Source: a bacterium (lineage in GTDB: Bacteria > Bdellovibrionota > Bdellovibrionia > Bdellovibrionales > Bdellovibrionaceae). Taken from it: a stretch of DNA of 64,000 bases. The stretch spans positions 372,001-436,000 of the forward strand of contig JAIELP010000006.1 of the NCBI GenBank assembly GCA_019752925.1. Reading direction: 5' to 3'. Made by a program: the position numbers and the translations under genes. Each line of letters starts with the position of its first letter. Positions within the stretch are counted from its first letter, which is position 1. Below the pieces are notes generated by a model, which did no database searches, was not told the origin of the DNA, and saw only the letters and a list, made by a program, of their open reading frames with translations. Shown piece by piece: positions 52,182 through 60,661 of this stretch.

Positions 52182-52668
52182 GAAAAAAAAGGCTGTTAAG
52201 AAAGCCGTCAAAAAAGTTGTAAAAAAAACAGCAGCTAAGAAACCTGTTAAAAAAGTTATCAAAAAATCTGCGCCAAAAAAAAATAAAGTAGTTCAGAAAA
52301 CTAAAACTACCGTTCAGCCTAAGTTGAAAGCTGCAAAGCTCTCCCCAGTTGTAAAAGTAGATTACTCAAAAGCTATTACTCCTTTGGAAGATCGTTTAGT
52401 TGTGCGTTTGATCAACGCTGAGAGAATGACTCCAGGGGGATTGATTATACCGGATACAGCCACCTCAATTGCTGAAGGCTACTTGAAAGCAACTGTTCTG
52501 GTTGCGGGGCAGGGTTCAATGAACAAAAAAGGCAGTGTGCGTCCTCTAGATGTAAAAGTGGGGGATATAATTTTATTTTGGGAAGACGCCGGAACAAAAG
52601 TTAAATTTAATTCGGAAGATCTCCTGATCATTCATGAATATGACGTAATGGGTATATTGCAAAATTAA
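52171..52668 (+). CDS. GroES-like co-chaperonin with a Lys/Ala-rich N-terminal tail
   Basis: 165 residues from the ATG at 52171. Residues 1-60 are almost only Lys, Ala and Val, with repeats such as K-K-A-V-K-K, like histone H1 tails. Residues 67-165 are a GroES domain: I-T-P-L-E-D-R-L-V-V-R, the mobile loop with P-G-G-L-I-I-P-D-T-A, G-D-I-I-L-F and E-D-L-L-I-I-H-E-Y-D-V-M-G-I-L. GroES is normally about 95 residues and has no such tail. No groEL is adjacent, so it is probably a paralogue. The tail suggests binding to nucleic acid or another polyanion. Confidence 0.87.
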   Translation: MATKKKKAVKKAVKKVVKKTAAKKPVKKVIKKSAPKKNKVVQKTKTTVQPKLKAAKLSPVVKVDYSKAITPLEDRLVVRLINAERMTPGGLIIPDTATSIAEGYLKATVLVAGQGSMNKKGSVRPLDVKVGDIILFWEDAGTKVKFNSEDLLIIHEYDVMGILQN

Positions 52669-52683
52669 TTTAAAGGAATAATT

Positions 52684-54090
52684 ATGCGTTTATTGTTATT
52701 AACATTTTTAGTTTTATCTACACAGGCCGCATTGGCTATTTCGATTGATTGGTCGGGTGGATACCGTATTGAATTTAATGATATTGATAATCCAAGTTTA
52801 GATACCAACGCGAAAGTTCCTAAAACATACGGCTTACAGTATTTGTACTTGAATCCTAAAATTGTTGCTTCAGATGGTATTAATATCATTGGGCGTTTTG
52901 ATATTTTAGGTAGCACAGTTTCTTCATACAGAAATTCACAATTAGGATCTGTATTTGGTAGCGGTGGCGGTACTTTAGATCGTCGTATTAATTCACAAAC
53001 TCAGGAAACTAGTTCAGTTGGTGTTAGCCAATTGTACTTAAATGTAAATCATGAGTATGGTTCTTTGATTGCAGGCCGAGCACCTTTTGAGTTTGGTTTA
53101 GGTATGACTTACAGTGCCGGACTTAAGCCTTTTGATCATTGGTATGATACGCGTGATGGTGTAGCTTATAAATTTATTATTGATAATATTTCATTTATGC
53201 CAATGTTATCTAAAGTTTCGCAAAAAGATTACGGTCGTGGCGTTACAGCTTCTGATGAAACAATTGTATTTGAATACAACAACAAAGATAACGGTGCTCA
53301 GGCCGGTGTTATCCAGCAAACACGTAAAAGTAGTTTTGAATCTAATGATGCATTAACAGCCCCGGGTGCTTTACCTTTTGGTGGTGCTGCTGTTAATGGT
53401 GCTTGGAGTACAAAAACCGTAAACCTGTTCCTCGGTCGCGAATGGGAAAGCTTTTCTTTCAAACTTGAAACCAGTTTCTTAACTGGTGACACGGGCTTGG
53501 TAGTTGCTGGTAGTAATTTAAAATTTAATTCATACGGTATAGCTGCGGAACTCTTATTTCCAGCTAAAGAAGATGAAAAATGGGAGTTTGGTGCTAAGTT
53601 CGGTATAGCTAGCGGCGATAATCCTAATACAACAGATGTCTATGAGGGATATCAGTTTGACCGAAACTATGATGTTGCGATGTTATTGTTTAATCATAGA
53701 ATGGGACAACGAGATTTCTTAACAACAGGTCTTCTTCATACTCGCGATGCGGCTGATGGTTTATCAGTTGGAAATTCAGCTGATGATGAAGCCATCGGCA
53801 ATGTTACTTACTTGGCGCCGAGTATGAAATATAAATGGAATGATAAGTTGGATATTCGTTCTTCATTGATTTATGCACAATTAGTTACAAATCCAACTTT
53901 AACACTAGACACAACTAAAGATTTAGGTACAGAATTGGATATCGAGTTTATTTACAAGCCGCGCGAACGCGTGATTTGGTCAAATGGACTCGGCGTTTTA
54001 TTTCCGGGGTCCGCGTGGAAAAACGGAGCGTCAAACCTCGAAAATAAATACAACATAGGATTTTCGACAAAAGCCGCCATCACCTTTTGA
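52684..54090 (+). CDS. Putative outer-membrane beta-barrel protein
   Basis: 468 residues; signal peptide ends A-A-L-A before I-S-I-D-W-S-G-G-Y-R. Alternating amphipathic strands with many aromatic residues run to the end, and the last residue is Phe (K-A-A-I-T-F), as expected for BAM substrates. It is a porin or outer-membrane structural protein; the exact family is not recognised. It follows the GroES-like gene by 15 bases and is terminated by a strong hairpin. Confidence 0.82.
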   Translation: MRLLLLTFLVLSTQAALAISIDWSGGYRIEFNDIDNPSLDTNAKVPKTYGLQYLYLNPKIVASDGINIIGRFDILGSTVSSYRNSQLGSVFGSGGGTLDRRINSQTQETSSVGVSQLYLNVNHEYGSLIAGRAPFEFGLGMTYSAGLKPFDHWYDTRDGVAYKFIIDNISFMPMLSKVSQKDYGRGVTASDETIVFEYNNKDNGAQAGVIQQTRKSSFESNDALTAPGALPFGGAAVNGAWSTKTVNLFLGREWESFSFKLETSFLTGDTGLVVAGSNLKFNSYGIAAELLFPAKEDEKWEFGAKFGIASGDNPNTTDVYEGYQFDRNYDVAMLLFNHRMGQRDFLTTGLLHTRDAADGLSVGNSADDEAIGNVTYLAPSMKYKWNDKLDIRSSLIYAQLVTNPTLTLDTTKDLGTELDIEFIYKPRERVIWSNGLGVLFPGSAWKNGASNLENKYNIGFSTKAAITF

Positions 54091-54163
54091 TTCAACAGGT
54101 TTTGCAGCTAGTACGACAGCTTAGATTACATCATGATCGCAACGAGTGCGGTGGTGAGCAGGG

Positions 54164-54196
54164 CCGGCGGGGAGAAATCCCCGCCGGATTTTTTTT
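54164..54196 (+). terminator. Strong intrinsic terminator after the barrel gene
   Basis: CCGGCGGGGA pairs with TCCCCGCCGG around a GAAA tetraloop, followed by A and eight T. Confidence 0.96.
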
Positions 54197-54220
54197 ATCC
54201 AAAAACTCATGGTGCGAAAT

Positions 54221-54244
54221 AAAAACCGGCCCATCTTGGGCCGG
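54221..54244 (-). terminator. Intrinsic terminator of the coiled-coil gene
   Basis: CCGGCCCA pairs with TGGGCCGG around a 3-base loop; on the minus strand the stem is followed by five T. Confidence 0.93.
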
Positions 54245-54278
54245 CTGGAGTTACTGATCATTTCTGAATTTTTTTGGC

Positions 54279-55604
54279 TTAGTAGGATGTTCTACCGTTA
54301 CCGCGTGTACCTTGCTGTGGAGTTCCGAATTGTACACCGTTTAACATATTGCCTGTTGATGGATTCGTTGTTGTTTGTTGTGTTGCGCCGTTGTTGTTTG
54401 TTGTGTCGCCACCTCTTACAACACCACGAGTTGGTTGTGCTGGATTAGCTAATGGATTTGTTGTAGTTCCATTAGTTGTTGTTGTGGCTAAGTTTTGATT
54501 TGTTAAACGCATGTTCATGAATAACTTACTTAGTTCTGGAGTAAAGTTATTTTTCATAAACAGCTGAGTAACGCTGTCACTAACATCTTGTAAGCTTGAG
54601 TTGATAGTAGATGAGTACAGGTTTGCCATGCTTGAGAACTCTTGTGCATCCTGTTCGGCTTGTTGACCTACAGAGAAGGACTCATTTATTTTGTTAGCTT
54701 TTGATAACTGTTCAGCTAAACGGAAGTTGGTGTTGGCTGATATAGCTCTTTGGCTTACAACCGATTTCACAGTGTTGATAGCTGTTTCTTTAACTGCGCG
54801 GTATTCTAATGGGATATCGCGTGTGATAGAATTTAATGCTTCAACTGCTGCTTCACTTTTTGATGGGTCAGAAAGAGCTGCTTTTAAGTGTGGATCTATG
54901 TGTTTTCTGAAAGCAGCTTGTGCAACAAAAAGGTCGATTTTCTTTTTACCAGAGAATCTTAACAATAAGCTTGAATAGCCTGAAGTTAAACAGCTTACTT
55001 CGCCTTGGCATTTTTCAGCCATTTCTTCGGCTCTGTCAGCAAACTCTTCATGACGCGCTAATTTTTCATCACGTAATTTTTCAGCTTTTTCTTCAGCTGC
55101 TAAACGTTTTGCTTCGGCTTTTTCTTCTCGTTCACGTTTACGTTTTTCTGCAGCTGTTTCAACTACAACTGGCTCTTTTTTCTCTTGTTCTTTTTTACCA
55201 GCTACTTCTAATAAAATTTGACGTAATCTTTCTGCTTCAGCTTTAGATAATTGTACGCAATCTTCACAAATAGTTGGAGCTGCGGCTTGCGTCGCTACTA
55301 CAGGTCTTACTGAAAGGTCAACACTTGCAGGTCTTGCGGTTGTTGCATCTGCGCTGGCTGGTCTTACTACTACTGAAAGGTCTGCACTTACTAGTGAGCT
55401 ATCTCCGCTTGCGCGTTTGGCTGCGTGTATTGCATTTGTTAAATCACTTAATGATTGGATTTGTTGTTCGCTGAGTGTTACCGCATACGATGACATATCA
55501 ACTTCACCTATATTTTTAGATGATGCTGAGAAATAGTATTGGCTCCCTAGGGCTGCTACTAATAGTGTTGATAAGATCCACTTGCTTTTAGGTAACTGTT
55601 TCAT
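54279..55604 (-). CDS. Exported coiled-coil protein with Thr/Asn/Gly-rich tail, unknown
   Basis: 441 residues from the ATG at 55604 (GGAGGA six to seven bases upstream). The open frame continues upstream to 55688 without another ribosome site. A single hydrophobic segment (about 9-24) anchors or exports the protein. Ser/Ala-rich repeats (S-A-D-A-T-T-A-R-P-A-S-V-D) lead to C-E-D-C, a Glu/Lys/Arg coiled coil (about 130-200), a helical domain with two more Cys, and a low-complexity tail rich in Asn, Thr and Gly. No family recognised. It looks like an envelope or secreted structural protein. Confidence 0.75.
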   Translation of the reverse strand: MKQLPKSKWILSTLLVAALGSQYYFSASSKNIGEVDMSSYAVTLSEQQIQSLSDLTNAIHAAKRASGDSSLVSADLSVVVRPASADATTARPASVDLSVRPVVATQAAAPTICEDCVQLSKAEAERLRQILLEVAGKKEQEKKEPVVVETAAEKRKREREEKAEAKRLAAEEKAEKLRDEKLARHEEFADRAEEMAEKCQGEVSCLTSGYSSLLLRFSGKKKIDLFVAQAAFRKHIDPHLKAALSDPSKSEAAVEALNSITRDIPLEYRAVKETAINTVKSVVSQRAISANTNFRLAEQLSKANKINESFSVGQQAEQDAQEFSSMANLYSSTINSSLQDVSDSVTQLFMKNNFTPELSKLFMNMRLTNQNLATTTTNGTTTNPLANPAQPTRGVVRGGDTTNNNGATQQTTTNPSTGNMLNGVQFGTPQQGTRGNGRTSY

Positions 55605-56044
55605 AAATCCTCCATTTTTGTGACAAACCATCCAGGTTGTCGTTTTTTTAATACCTTCACCTATTACTAAAAGCGAACCACGGACCATATGTCAGAGTGA
55701 AACAGCGTATGTAAGTGCTGGAATTAATTCAGATAAAATGAATAAAAATAACGTTTCAGAATGAAATGCCTGTAAAACTTCTGGTGGATTAAATTGAGAA
55801 AATCTAATTAGTTAAATAAAAACAGCTATTTAAAAAAAATGAAATAAATAGTGCTGCGCAATTTGCGCGCGGAGTGGCTGTCCCATTTTGGAACTGATTT
55901 TACATATTTTTCAGAGAAAATTTCATCTGATTTTCAATTGGCTTGCAGTTGATTCTCATAAAAAAATTATTACGCAAATAGATTACATTTGTTCCTGTTC
56001 TCAATTATCTAAGCAACAAATTTATTAACTAAGGAGCAACTTAA
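55605..56044. other. 440-base intergenic region between divergent genes
   Basis: No convincing gene. Seen here: the ribosome site of the minus-strand gene; a minus-strand hairpin at 55622-55641 with GGA in the loop (GACA and ACC pairing with GGT and TGTC); a short GCGC-AATTT-GCGC inverted repeat near 55857-55869; and the Fur-like box described separately. The rest is AT-rich without clear structure. Confidence 0.6.
55945..55963 (+). promoter_or_regulatory. Possible Fur box upstream of the ferric-binding-protein operon
   Basis: A 19-base stretch centred on TGATTCTCAT, which is identical to the middle of Fur sites of the form GATAATGATTCTCATTATC; 12 of 19 positions agree. It overlaps a weak promoter-like pair (TTGCAG, 17 bases, TTATTA). 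It is about 80 bases before the start codon. Confidence 0.4.
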
Positions 56045-57049
56045 ATGAAAAAAACATTCATTATTCTATTCGCACAATTGATTTTATCTTCAGCATTGGC
56101 TGACAACACGGTTCAATGGGTAGGACAATTCCCTAAAGAACAAGCCGGTCCGGTAGTAGAGTTATTTAACTCTAAATACGCTAAAGACTACGGTTTCAGC
56201 GTTGAATACACATACGACGAAAAAATCGTGGCTGATATGATCAATGGTACAGCAAATGCTAAATTTGATTTAGTACACACTAAAGATGCAGATTTCTTAA
56301 ATATGTTAGGTCAAAACGCAATGGTTGCGCCATTAAACATCGAAGCTACTCGTGACTGGCCAATGCAATTAAAAGACAGCGACAACCGTTGGATTGCATT
56401 AGTTAAACGTGCACGTATCATTTACTACAACTCTGAACTAGTAAATCCTGCTGACGTACAAACTTACGAATCATTAGGTAATTCTCAATTTGAAGGTAAA
56501 CTTTGCTTAAGACAGAAAAAAGCTCAGTACACGATGGGTTTACACTCTTTTTTCATAGGTACTTGGGGCGAGCAAAAGACAGCAGAGGTTCTTAAGACTT
56601 GGGCTGTTAACTCTGCGGCGATTCCTCTAATTGAAAAAGACTTAGAAGGCGTTATAGCTGGTATCGAAAAAGGCACTTGTTTAGTAGGCGTTGCAAATAC
56701 TTATTACTACACTCGTCACTTAGCAGCTACGCCTAACACTAAAGTTAAAGCTATCATTCCTAACCAAAACGATATCGGCGCTCACATTAACGTAGATGGT
56801 ATTGCTTTACTTGAAAACAGCGAGCACAAAACAGAAGCCAATGCTTTCACAGCCTGGTTATTAACAGAAGAAGCTCAATTGTTATTAAGTGAAATTACAG
56901 GTAAACACCCTGCAAATCCTGCTGTTAAATCTGAAAAATTAGATAAAATTTTCGGCCAAGTTGGTTTCAACACTACTTTTGATATAAACGAAATCACCAA
57001 ATTTAAAAACCGCGCTTTAGAAATTTCAACAGAACAAGGTCTTAAATAA
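56045..57049 (+). CDS. Ferric-ion-binding-type periplasmic solute-binding protein (FbpA-like)
   Basis: 334 residues, signal peptide ending S-A-L-A before D-N-T-V-Q, good ribosome site (AAGGAG). The layout follows cluster-D iron-binding proteins: an N-terminal strand, R-A-R-I-I-Y-Y-N, G-K-L-C-L-R, and a Tyr run N-T-Y220-Y-Y-T-R-H-L, where FbpA-type proteins place the iron-binding tyrosines. The codon choice is strongly uniform, like the ribosomal genes in this window, so expression is probably high. No permease or ATPase gene follows. Instead it heads a four-gene operon with a PepSY membrane protein and two ligases. Confidence 0.82.
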   Translation: MKKTFIILFAQLILSSALADNTVQWVGQFPKEQAGPVVELFNSKYAKDYGFSVEYTYDEKIVADMINGTANAKFDLVHTKDADFLNMLGQNAMVAPLNIEATRDWPMQLKDSDNRWIALVKRARIIYYNSELVNPADVQTYESLGNSQFEGKLCLRQKKAQYTMGLHSFFIGTWGEQKTAEVLKTWAVNSAAIPLIEKDLEGVIAGIEKGTCLVGVANTYYYTRHLAATPNTKVKAIIPNQNDIGAHINVDGIALLENSEHKTEANAFTAWLLTEEAQLLLSEITGKHPANPAVKSEKLDKIFGQVGFNTTFDINEITKFKNRALEISTEQGLK

Positions 57050-57051
57050 AG

Positions 57052-57558
57052 ATGAAGTTATTTTTTAGAAACTGGCACCGCTGGGTTTCAATATTCGTAG
57101 CGGTTCCTTTTTCAGTTACAGTTATTACTGGAATTATTATGGCCACCCGGGGATTTAATACCTGGGTGCAGCCGTCTTATCCTGAATTTAAATCGGAGTT
57201 AAAACTGAGCTTCGATGATATTTTAAATATTTCAAAATCAGTTCCTGAAGCTAAAATTGCTTCTTGGAAAGATGTTTCACAGATTGATATACGTCCTGCT
57301 ACCGGAAACATCCGTGTTCGTTCTAAAGTCGACATGTGGGAACTGCAAATTGACGGAAGCACCGGCGAAATTAAAAGCTCTGCGAAAAGACGTCAGTCAT
57401 TTTTAGTTTCATTACATGAAGGCGCTTATTTTGGTCCTATTGTACGCTATGGATTGTTTTTTCCTAGTGCGATAGGTGTATTTTTTCTTTTAATTTCGGG
57501 CATTTATTTAGCCGTTAAACACTATCAACCCAGAATCAAACGTAAGAGAGCTATATGA
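57052..57558 (+). CDS. PepSY-domain membrane protein
   Basis: 168 residues. Two membrane helices (about 14-32 and 140-158) flank a periplasmic PepSY domain (D-I-R-P-A-T-G-N-I-R-V-R, then L-Q-I-D-G-S-T-G-E-I). R-N-W-H-R-W near the start and S-L-H-E-G-A-Y-F-G, plus K-H-Y at the second helix, are the His-bearing motifs of PepSY-TM proteins, some of which reduce ferric siderophores. Two bases after the iron-binding protein gene, and overlapping the next start (ATGA). Confidence 0.85.
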   Translation: MKLFFRNWHRWVSIFVAVPFSVTVITGIIMATRGFNTWVQPSYPEFKSELKLSFDDILNISKSVPEAKIASWKDVSQIDIRPATGNIRVRSKVDMWELQIDGSTGEIKSSAKRRQSFLVSLHEGAYFGPIVRYGLFFPSAIGVFFLLISGIYLAVKHYQPRIKRKRAI

Positions 57559-58658
57559 TGAATAATTTCAGCACTCAGGACAAAAAAAAATTATCTGAAA
57601 AATTCCGCTTTGGTTTAGAGTCGGAATATGTATTAGTTTCTTTAAATGACTTTACGCCGCTCTGGCATCAAAAACTTTCTTTTGAGCAATTAAACGGTAT
57701 TTTTGAACAAATTCCTTTAGATGGAATTCCGAGCTGTGATGGTTTGGACCTTGAGCCGCCGCAAACTAAGCTTATGCCATTTGTGGTTGAAGGTTATCAC
57801 TTGCCTGATATGGCTTTTCAAGCCAAAGAACTTTTGCCTAAAGGCGTAGAAATTAGAACTCCGGTTTGTAACAGTATTTCACATGCTTTGGATATTCATA
57901 AAATTTTGTATACACGTTTAAAAAAGGCCATGAATGAGAATAACTTTGATTTAGTCTGTTTATCGCATCATCCGACTGAATCTAAATTTTCTGGTCCGCA
58001 AAACAAGCGCCGTCACGATTACTGGCAGTGGTCTATGGAAGTGATGACGACGTATGGTCCCGATATCAATGTAGGAATACCGCAGGAACTGGTGCAGAAT
58101 CTTTCCATTGAAGACTTAAATGAAAAGATTAATTATTACAGTCCTGCGCTTTCCGCTCTAACTGTGGCTTCGCCTTTCTGTAATGGGGCTCCATGGGAAT
58201 ATGCTAAAGGCAAGTTCGGCAAAAGCTACCGCATGCATAAGCGCAGCTACATTGCGCCTCCGATTGAAATCCATTTAGATGAAAACAACCGTTTTGAGTT
58301 CAAAGTTTTTGATATGCCTAATTCAAGTGTTGAAATTGAAGCGCAAATTCTATCTTTTCTGATTTTAATTTTTGATGAAAACCTTAAGGGTCGTGCTAAC
58401 CACCAAAGCCGTATTTACGAATTAGGCGAAGTGGCTAAAAAAGGCTTACAGGCTGACGACATTCAGGAAAAAGCCGCTGAGATTTTAAAAAATGCAGATA
58501 GCATTTTAGCTGACTGGGGATTTAACCCTAAAGCACTGAACATTTTTAAACAAAGACTACAAAGCGGTGTAACTCCTGCAGATGAAATGCTCAGTATTTA
58601 TAGCAAAAATAAATCTTTAACCGATGTTCTGAAAACGAGAAGTCAGTTTATTTTTTAA
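57555..58658 (+). CDS. GCS2-family carboxylate-amine ligase (glutamate-cysteine-ligase-like)
   Basis: 367 residues. F-G-L-E-S-E-Y (20-24) is the metal/ATP motif of glutamate-cysteine ligases, and E-I-R-T-P-V-C-N-S near 98, G-P-D-I-N-V-G-I-P and F-E-F-K-V-F-D-M-P-N follow the GCS2 order. These enzymes join an amine to a carboxylate with ATP, often gamma-glutamyl. The substrate cannot be read from sequence. Translationally coupled to the PepSY gene and four bases before the MurF-like gene, so the two ligases are likely to act in one pathway. Confidence 0.8.
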   Translation: MMNNFSTQDKKKLSEKFRFGLESEYVLVSLNDFTPLWHQKLSFEQLNGIFEQIPLDGIPSCDGLDLEPPQTKLMPFVVEGYHLPDMAFQAKELLPKGVEIRTPVCNSISHALDIHKILYTRLKKAMNENNFDLVCLSHHPTESKFSGPQNKRRHDYWQWSMEVMTTYGPDINVGIPQELVQNLSIEDLNEKINYYSPALSALTVASPFCNGAPWEYAKGKFGKSYRMHKRSYIAPPIEIHLDENNRFEFKVFDMPNSSVEIEAQILSFLILIFDENLKGRANHQSRIYELGEVAKKGLQADDIQEKAAEILKNADSILADWGFNPKALNIFKQRLQSGVTPADEMLSIYSKNKSLTDVLKTRSQFIF

Positions 58659-58662
58659 AAAC

Positions 58663-59865
58663 ATGGGTATTAATACAGAAAATTTTAATTTCAGACAGAT
58701 GCAGACTCTCAGTTGGAAAGAGCTCACCTCTATGTGCGAGAGGGACTCAAGCTTAAGAAATGTTATTTTTGATGCTGCTATTGAAAAGCGTAAAAGTTTA
58801 AATATAAATTCTATTGTGGTAGCAGGTAGCGCGGGCAAGACAACTGTAAAAGAAATGCTTGGGTATCTGTACAAGCAATGGCTGAATCCGGCTGAGTTGA
58901 CTATTTCAGAAGAAAATCAAAATACTAAAATTGCTTTAGCAAGCCAGATTATCAAAGTGGACAGTTCAGTTAAAGCCGGTATTTTTGAAGTCGGCGCACG
59001 TAAAGTAGGGGATTTTTCAATTCCTTTGCAGATATTAAACCCAAGCACAGTGGTTCTTATTAATATAGGAACAGCTCATTTGGGAGAGTTTGGCTCACTG
59101 AAAAACCTATTAAAAGAAAAACTATCAGTTTTAGATTCGAAAGATGTTAAAAACAGAGTTGTTTTTGGCGATGATGAAAGAATTTTAGATTATCTTCATA
59201 AAAAGAAGATGGACTATATTTCATTTGGGTACAAAAAACACAATCGCGTTCAGATACTGCTGCAAAATGAGTATTCATTAGAGCTCTCAGTCGATGGAAA
59301 AATACTTAAAGTTGATATTGATACCAGTTTTCCAAATATAGCTTTAAATGTAGCAGCAGTTGTTGCTGTAGCGGTTAGCCTTGTTATTCCAATGCGCGTA
59401 TGTATTAAAAGTTTTAAAAATTTTAATGGAGTGAAGCGGCGTTTTGAGCTTTGCCACTGGGGAACCACAGAAGTTATTGACGACGCCTATAACGCCAGTC
59501 CGGAAAGCATGCAGGCGGGTATTGAAAAATTCAGTGAGATTTCCAAAAGAAAAAAAATTATTTTAGTGTTGGGCTCTATGCTAGAGCTGGGTAATGCAAG
59601 CGAAATTGAGCATCGCAAGATCGGACGCTATATCAACAGTTACTTCAGAGAACATATCGAGCATAATTTAGTGCGTCTTGTTCTGGTTGGTGAAGCGGCT
59701 AAAGAAATTGCTACCGACGTTAATTTAAAAAGAACACAGATAAATTGGTTTGCCGATGTGGACTTAGCCAAGACTTATTTGGAAACTATGAGATGGCATT
59801 ACGATATGATTTACTTAAAAGCTTCTAAGTCCATTAACTTAGTTAAGTTGTTACAACCTTCTTAG
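58663..59865 (+). CDS. MurF-like amide ligase lacking the N-terminal substrate domain
   Basis: 400 residues. The P-loop G-S-A-G-K-T-T (55-61), E-N-Q-N-T-K-I-A, E-V-G-A-R-K-V-G, I-G-T-A-H-L-G-E-F-G-S, and the C-terminal D-D-A-Y-N-A-S-P-E-S-M (273-283) and G-S-M-L-E-L-G are all MurF-type. True MurF has about 100 residues before the P-loop that hold the UDP-MurNAc-tripeptide; here only about 50 are present and do not resemble that domain. A non-peptidoglycan substrate is therefore likely. Last gene of the operon; its 3' end overlaps the convergent amidotransferase by 23 bases. Confidence 0.82.
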   Translation: MGINTENFNFRQMQTLSWKELTSMCERDSSLRNVIFDAAIEKRKSLNINSIVVAGSAGKTTVKEMLGYLYKQWLNPAELTISEENQNTKIALASQIIKVDSSVKAGIFEVGARKVGDFSIPLQILNPSTVVLINIGTAHLGEFGSLKNLLKEKLSVLDSKDVKNRVVFGDDERILDYLHKKKMDYISFGYKKHNRVQILLQNEYSLELSVDGKILKVDIDTSFPNIALNVAAVVAVAVSLVIPMRVCIKSFKNFNGVKRRFELCHWGTTEVIDDAYNASPESMQAGIEKFSEISKRKKIILVLGSMLELGNASEIEHRKIGRYINSYFREHIEHNLVRLVLVGEAAKEIATDVNLKRTQINWFADVDLAKTYLETMRWHYDMIYLKASKSINLVKLLQPS

Positions 59866-60652
59866 TCCATGCATGAGTTGTTGCTTCAGCAACTAATTCG
59901 CCATTTTTAAACATGACCATGCTGCCGGGATTCATATCTTGCCATGATTCATTATCTGTTAATGGCGTTGTAGCAATAACGGCTACGCGGTCTTGTGAGG
60001 TTGTTAAATCGCCGAAATCAACACTCAGATCCTGATCTTTCAGGCGTGCAGTGGTAAACGGAGCTTTACGTACAATGTAAGTTAGGCGGGTAGAGCAGTG
60101 TGAAATTAAAAACTCGCCATTTGAAAAAAGAAAGTTCAGTTCACCAATTTTAGCCAGTTCTAAACTGATTTTGTGTATATGAGCAAAGATTTTATCTGAG
60201 CCGGGATATTTGTCGCCGAATTCATTGCGTAAGCTTTGCATAATGTAACAAAAAATTCTTTCGCTATCGGTATTACCTACGGGCTGAAAAAATCCGGTTA
60301 AATCAGGATTAAAATTTTCAAGATTTCCATTGTGTGCAAACACCCAGTAATAACCCCACATTTCACGCTGAAACGGATGGGTGTTTTCAAGAGAAACCAC
60401 ACCTTGGGTCGCTTTACGTATGTGAGCTATTACAGCTTTTGATTTAATAGGGTAGTTTCTAACGAATTCGGCAATTGGTGAAGTTGAAGAAGGCTGTGGA
60501 TCTAAAAACTGACGTACACCTTTGTTTTCAAAAAAGGCAATGCCCCATCCGTCGGAGTGAATATCTGTTAAACCACCACGCGTCTGAAAGCCGGTAAAGG
60601 AAAAACAGATATCTGTAGGTGTGTTGCAATTCATACCTAAAAGTTGACACAT
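59843..60652 (-). CDS. Class II glutamine amidotransferase (YafJ-like)
   Basis: 269 residues. The catalytic Cys2 follows the initiator Met. H-S-D-G-W-G-I-A, H-I-R-K-A-T-x-G and F-A-H-N-G-N-L are the class II glutaminase motifs, and N-T-D-S-E is typical of the YafJ/DUF4072 group. It releases ammonia from glutamine for an unknown acceptor. It is convergent with the MurF-like gene. Confidence 0.9.
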   Translation of the reverse strand: MCQLLGMNCNTPTDICFSFTGFQTRGGLTDIHSDGWGIAFFENKGVRQFLDPQPSSTSPIAEFVRNYPIKSKAVIAHIRKATQGVVSLENTHPFQREMWGYYWVFAHNGNLENFNPDLTGFFQPVGNTDSERIFCYIMQSLRNEFGDKYPGSDKIFAHIHKISLELAKIGELNFLFSNGEFLISHCSTRLTYIVRKAPFTTARLKDQDLSVDFGDLTTSQDRVAVIATTPLTDNESWQDMNPGSMVMFKNGELVAEATTHAWTKKVVTT

Positions 60653-60661
60653 AATTAATCC

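Noticed and set aside
54920..55474. Two Leu-rich plus-strand frames opposite the coiled-coil gene
   Set aside because: Composition comes from reading Lys/Glu and Ala-rich codons backwards; the minus-strand gene has the ribosome site and terminator.
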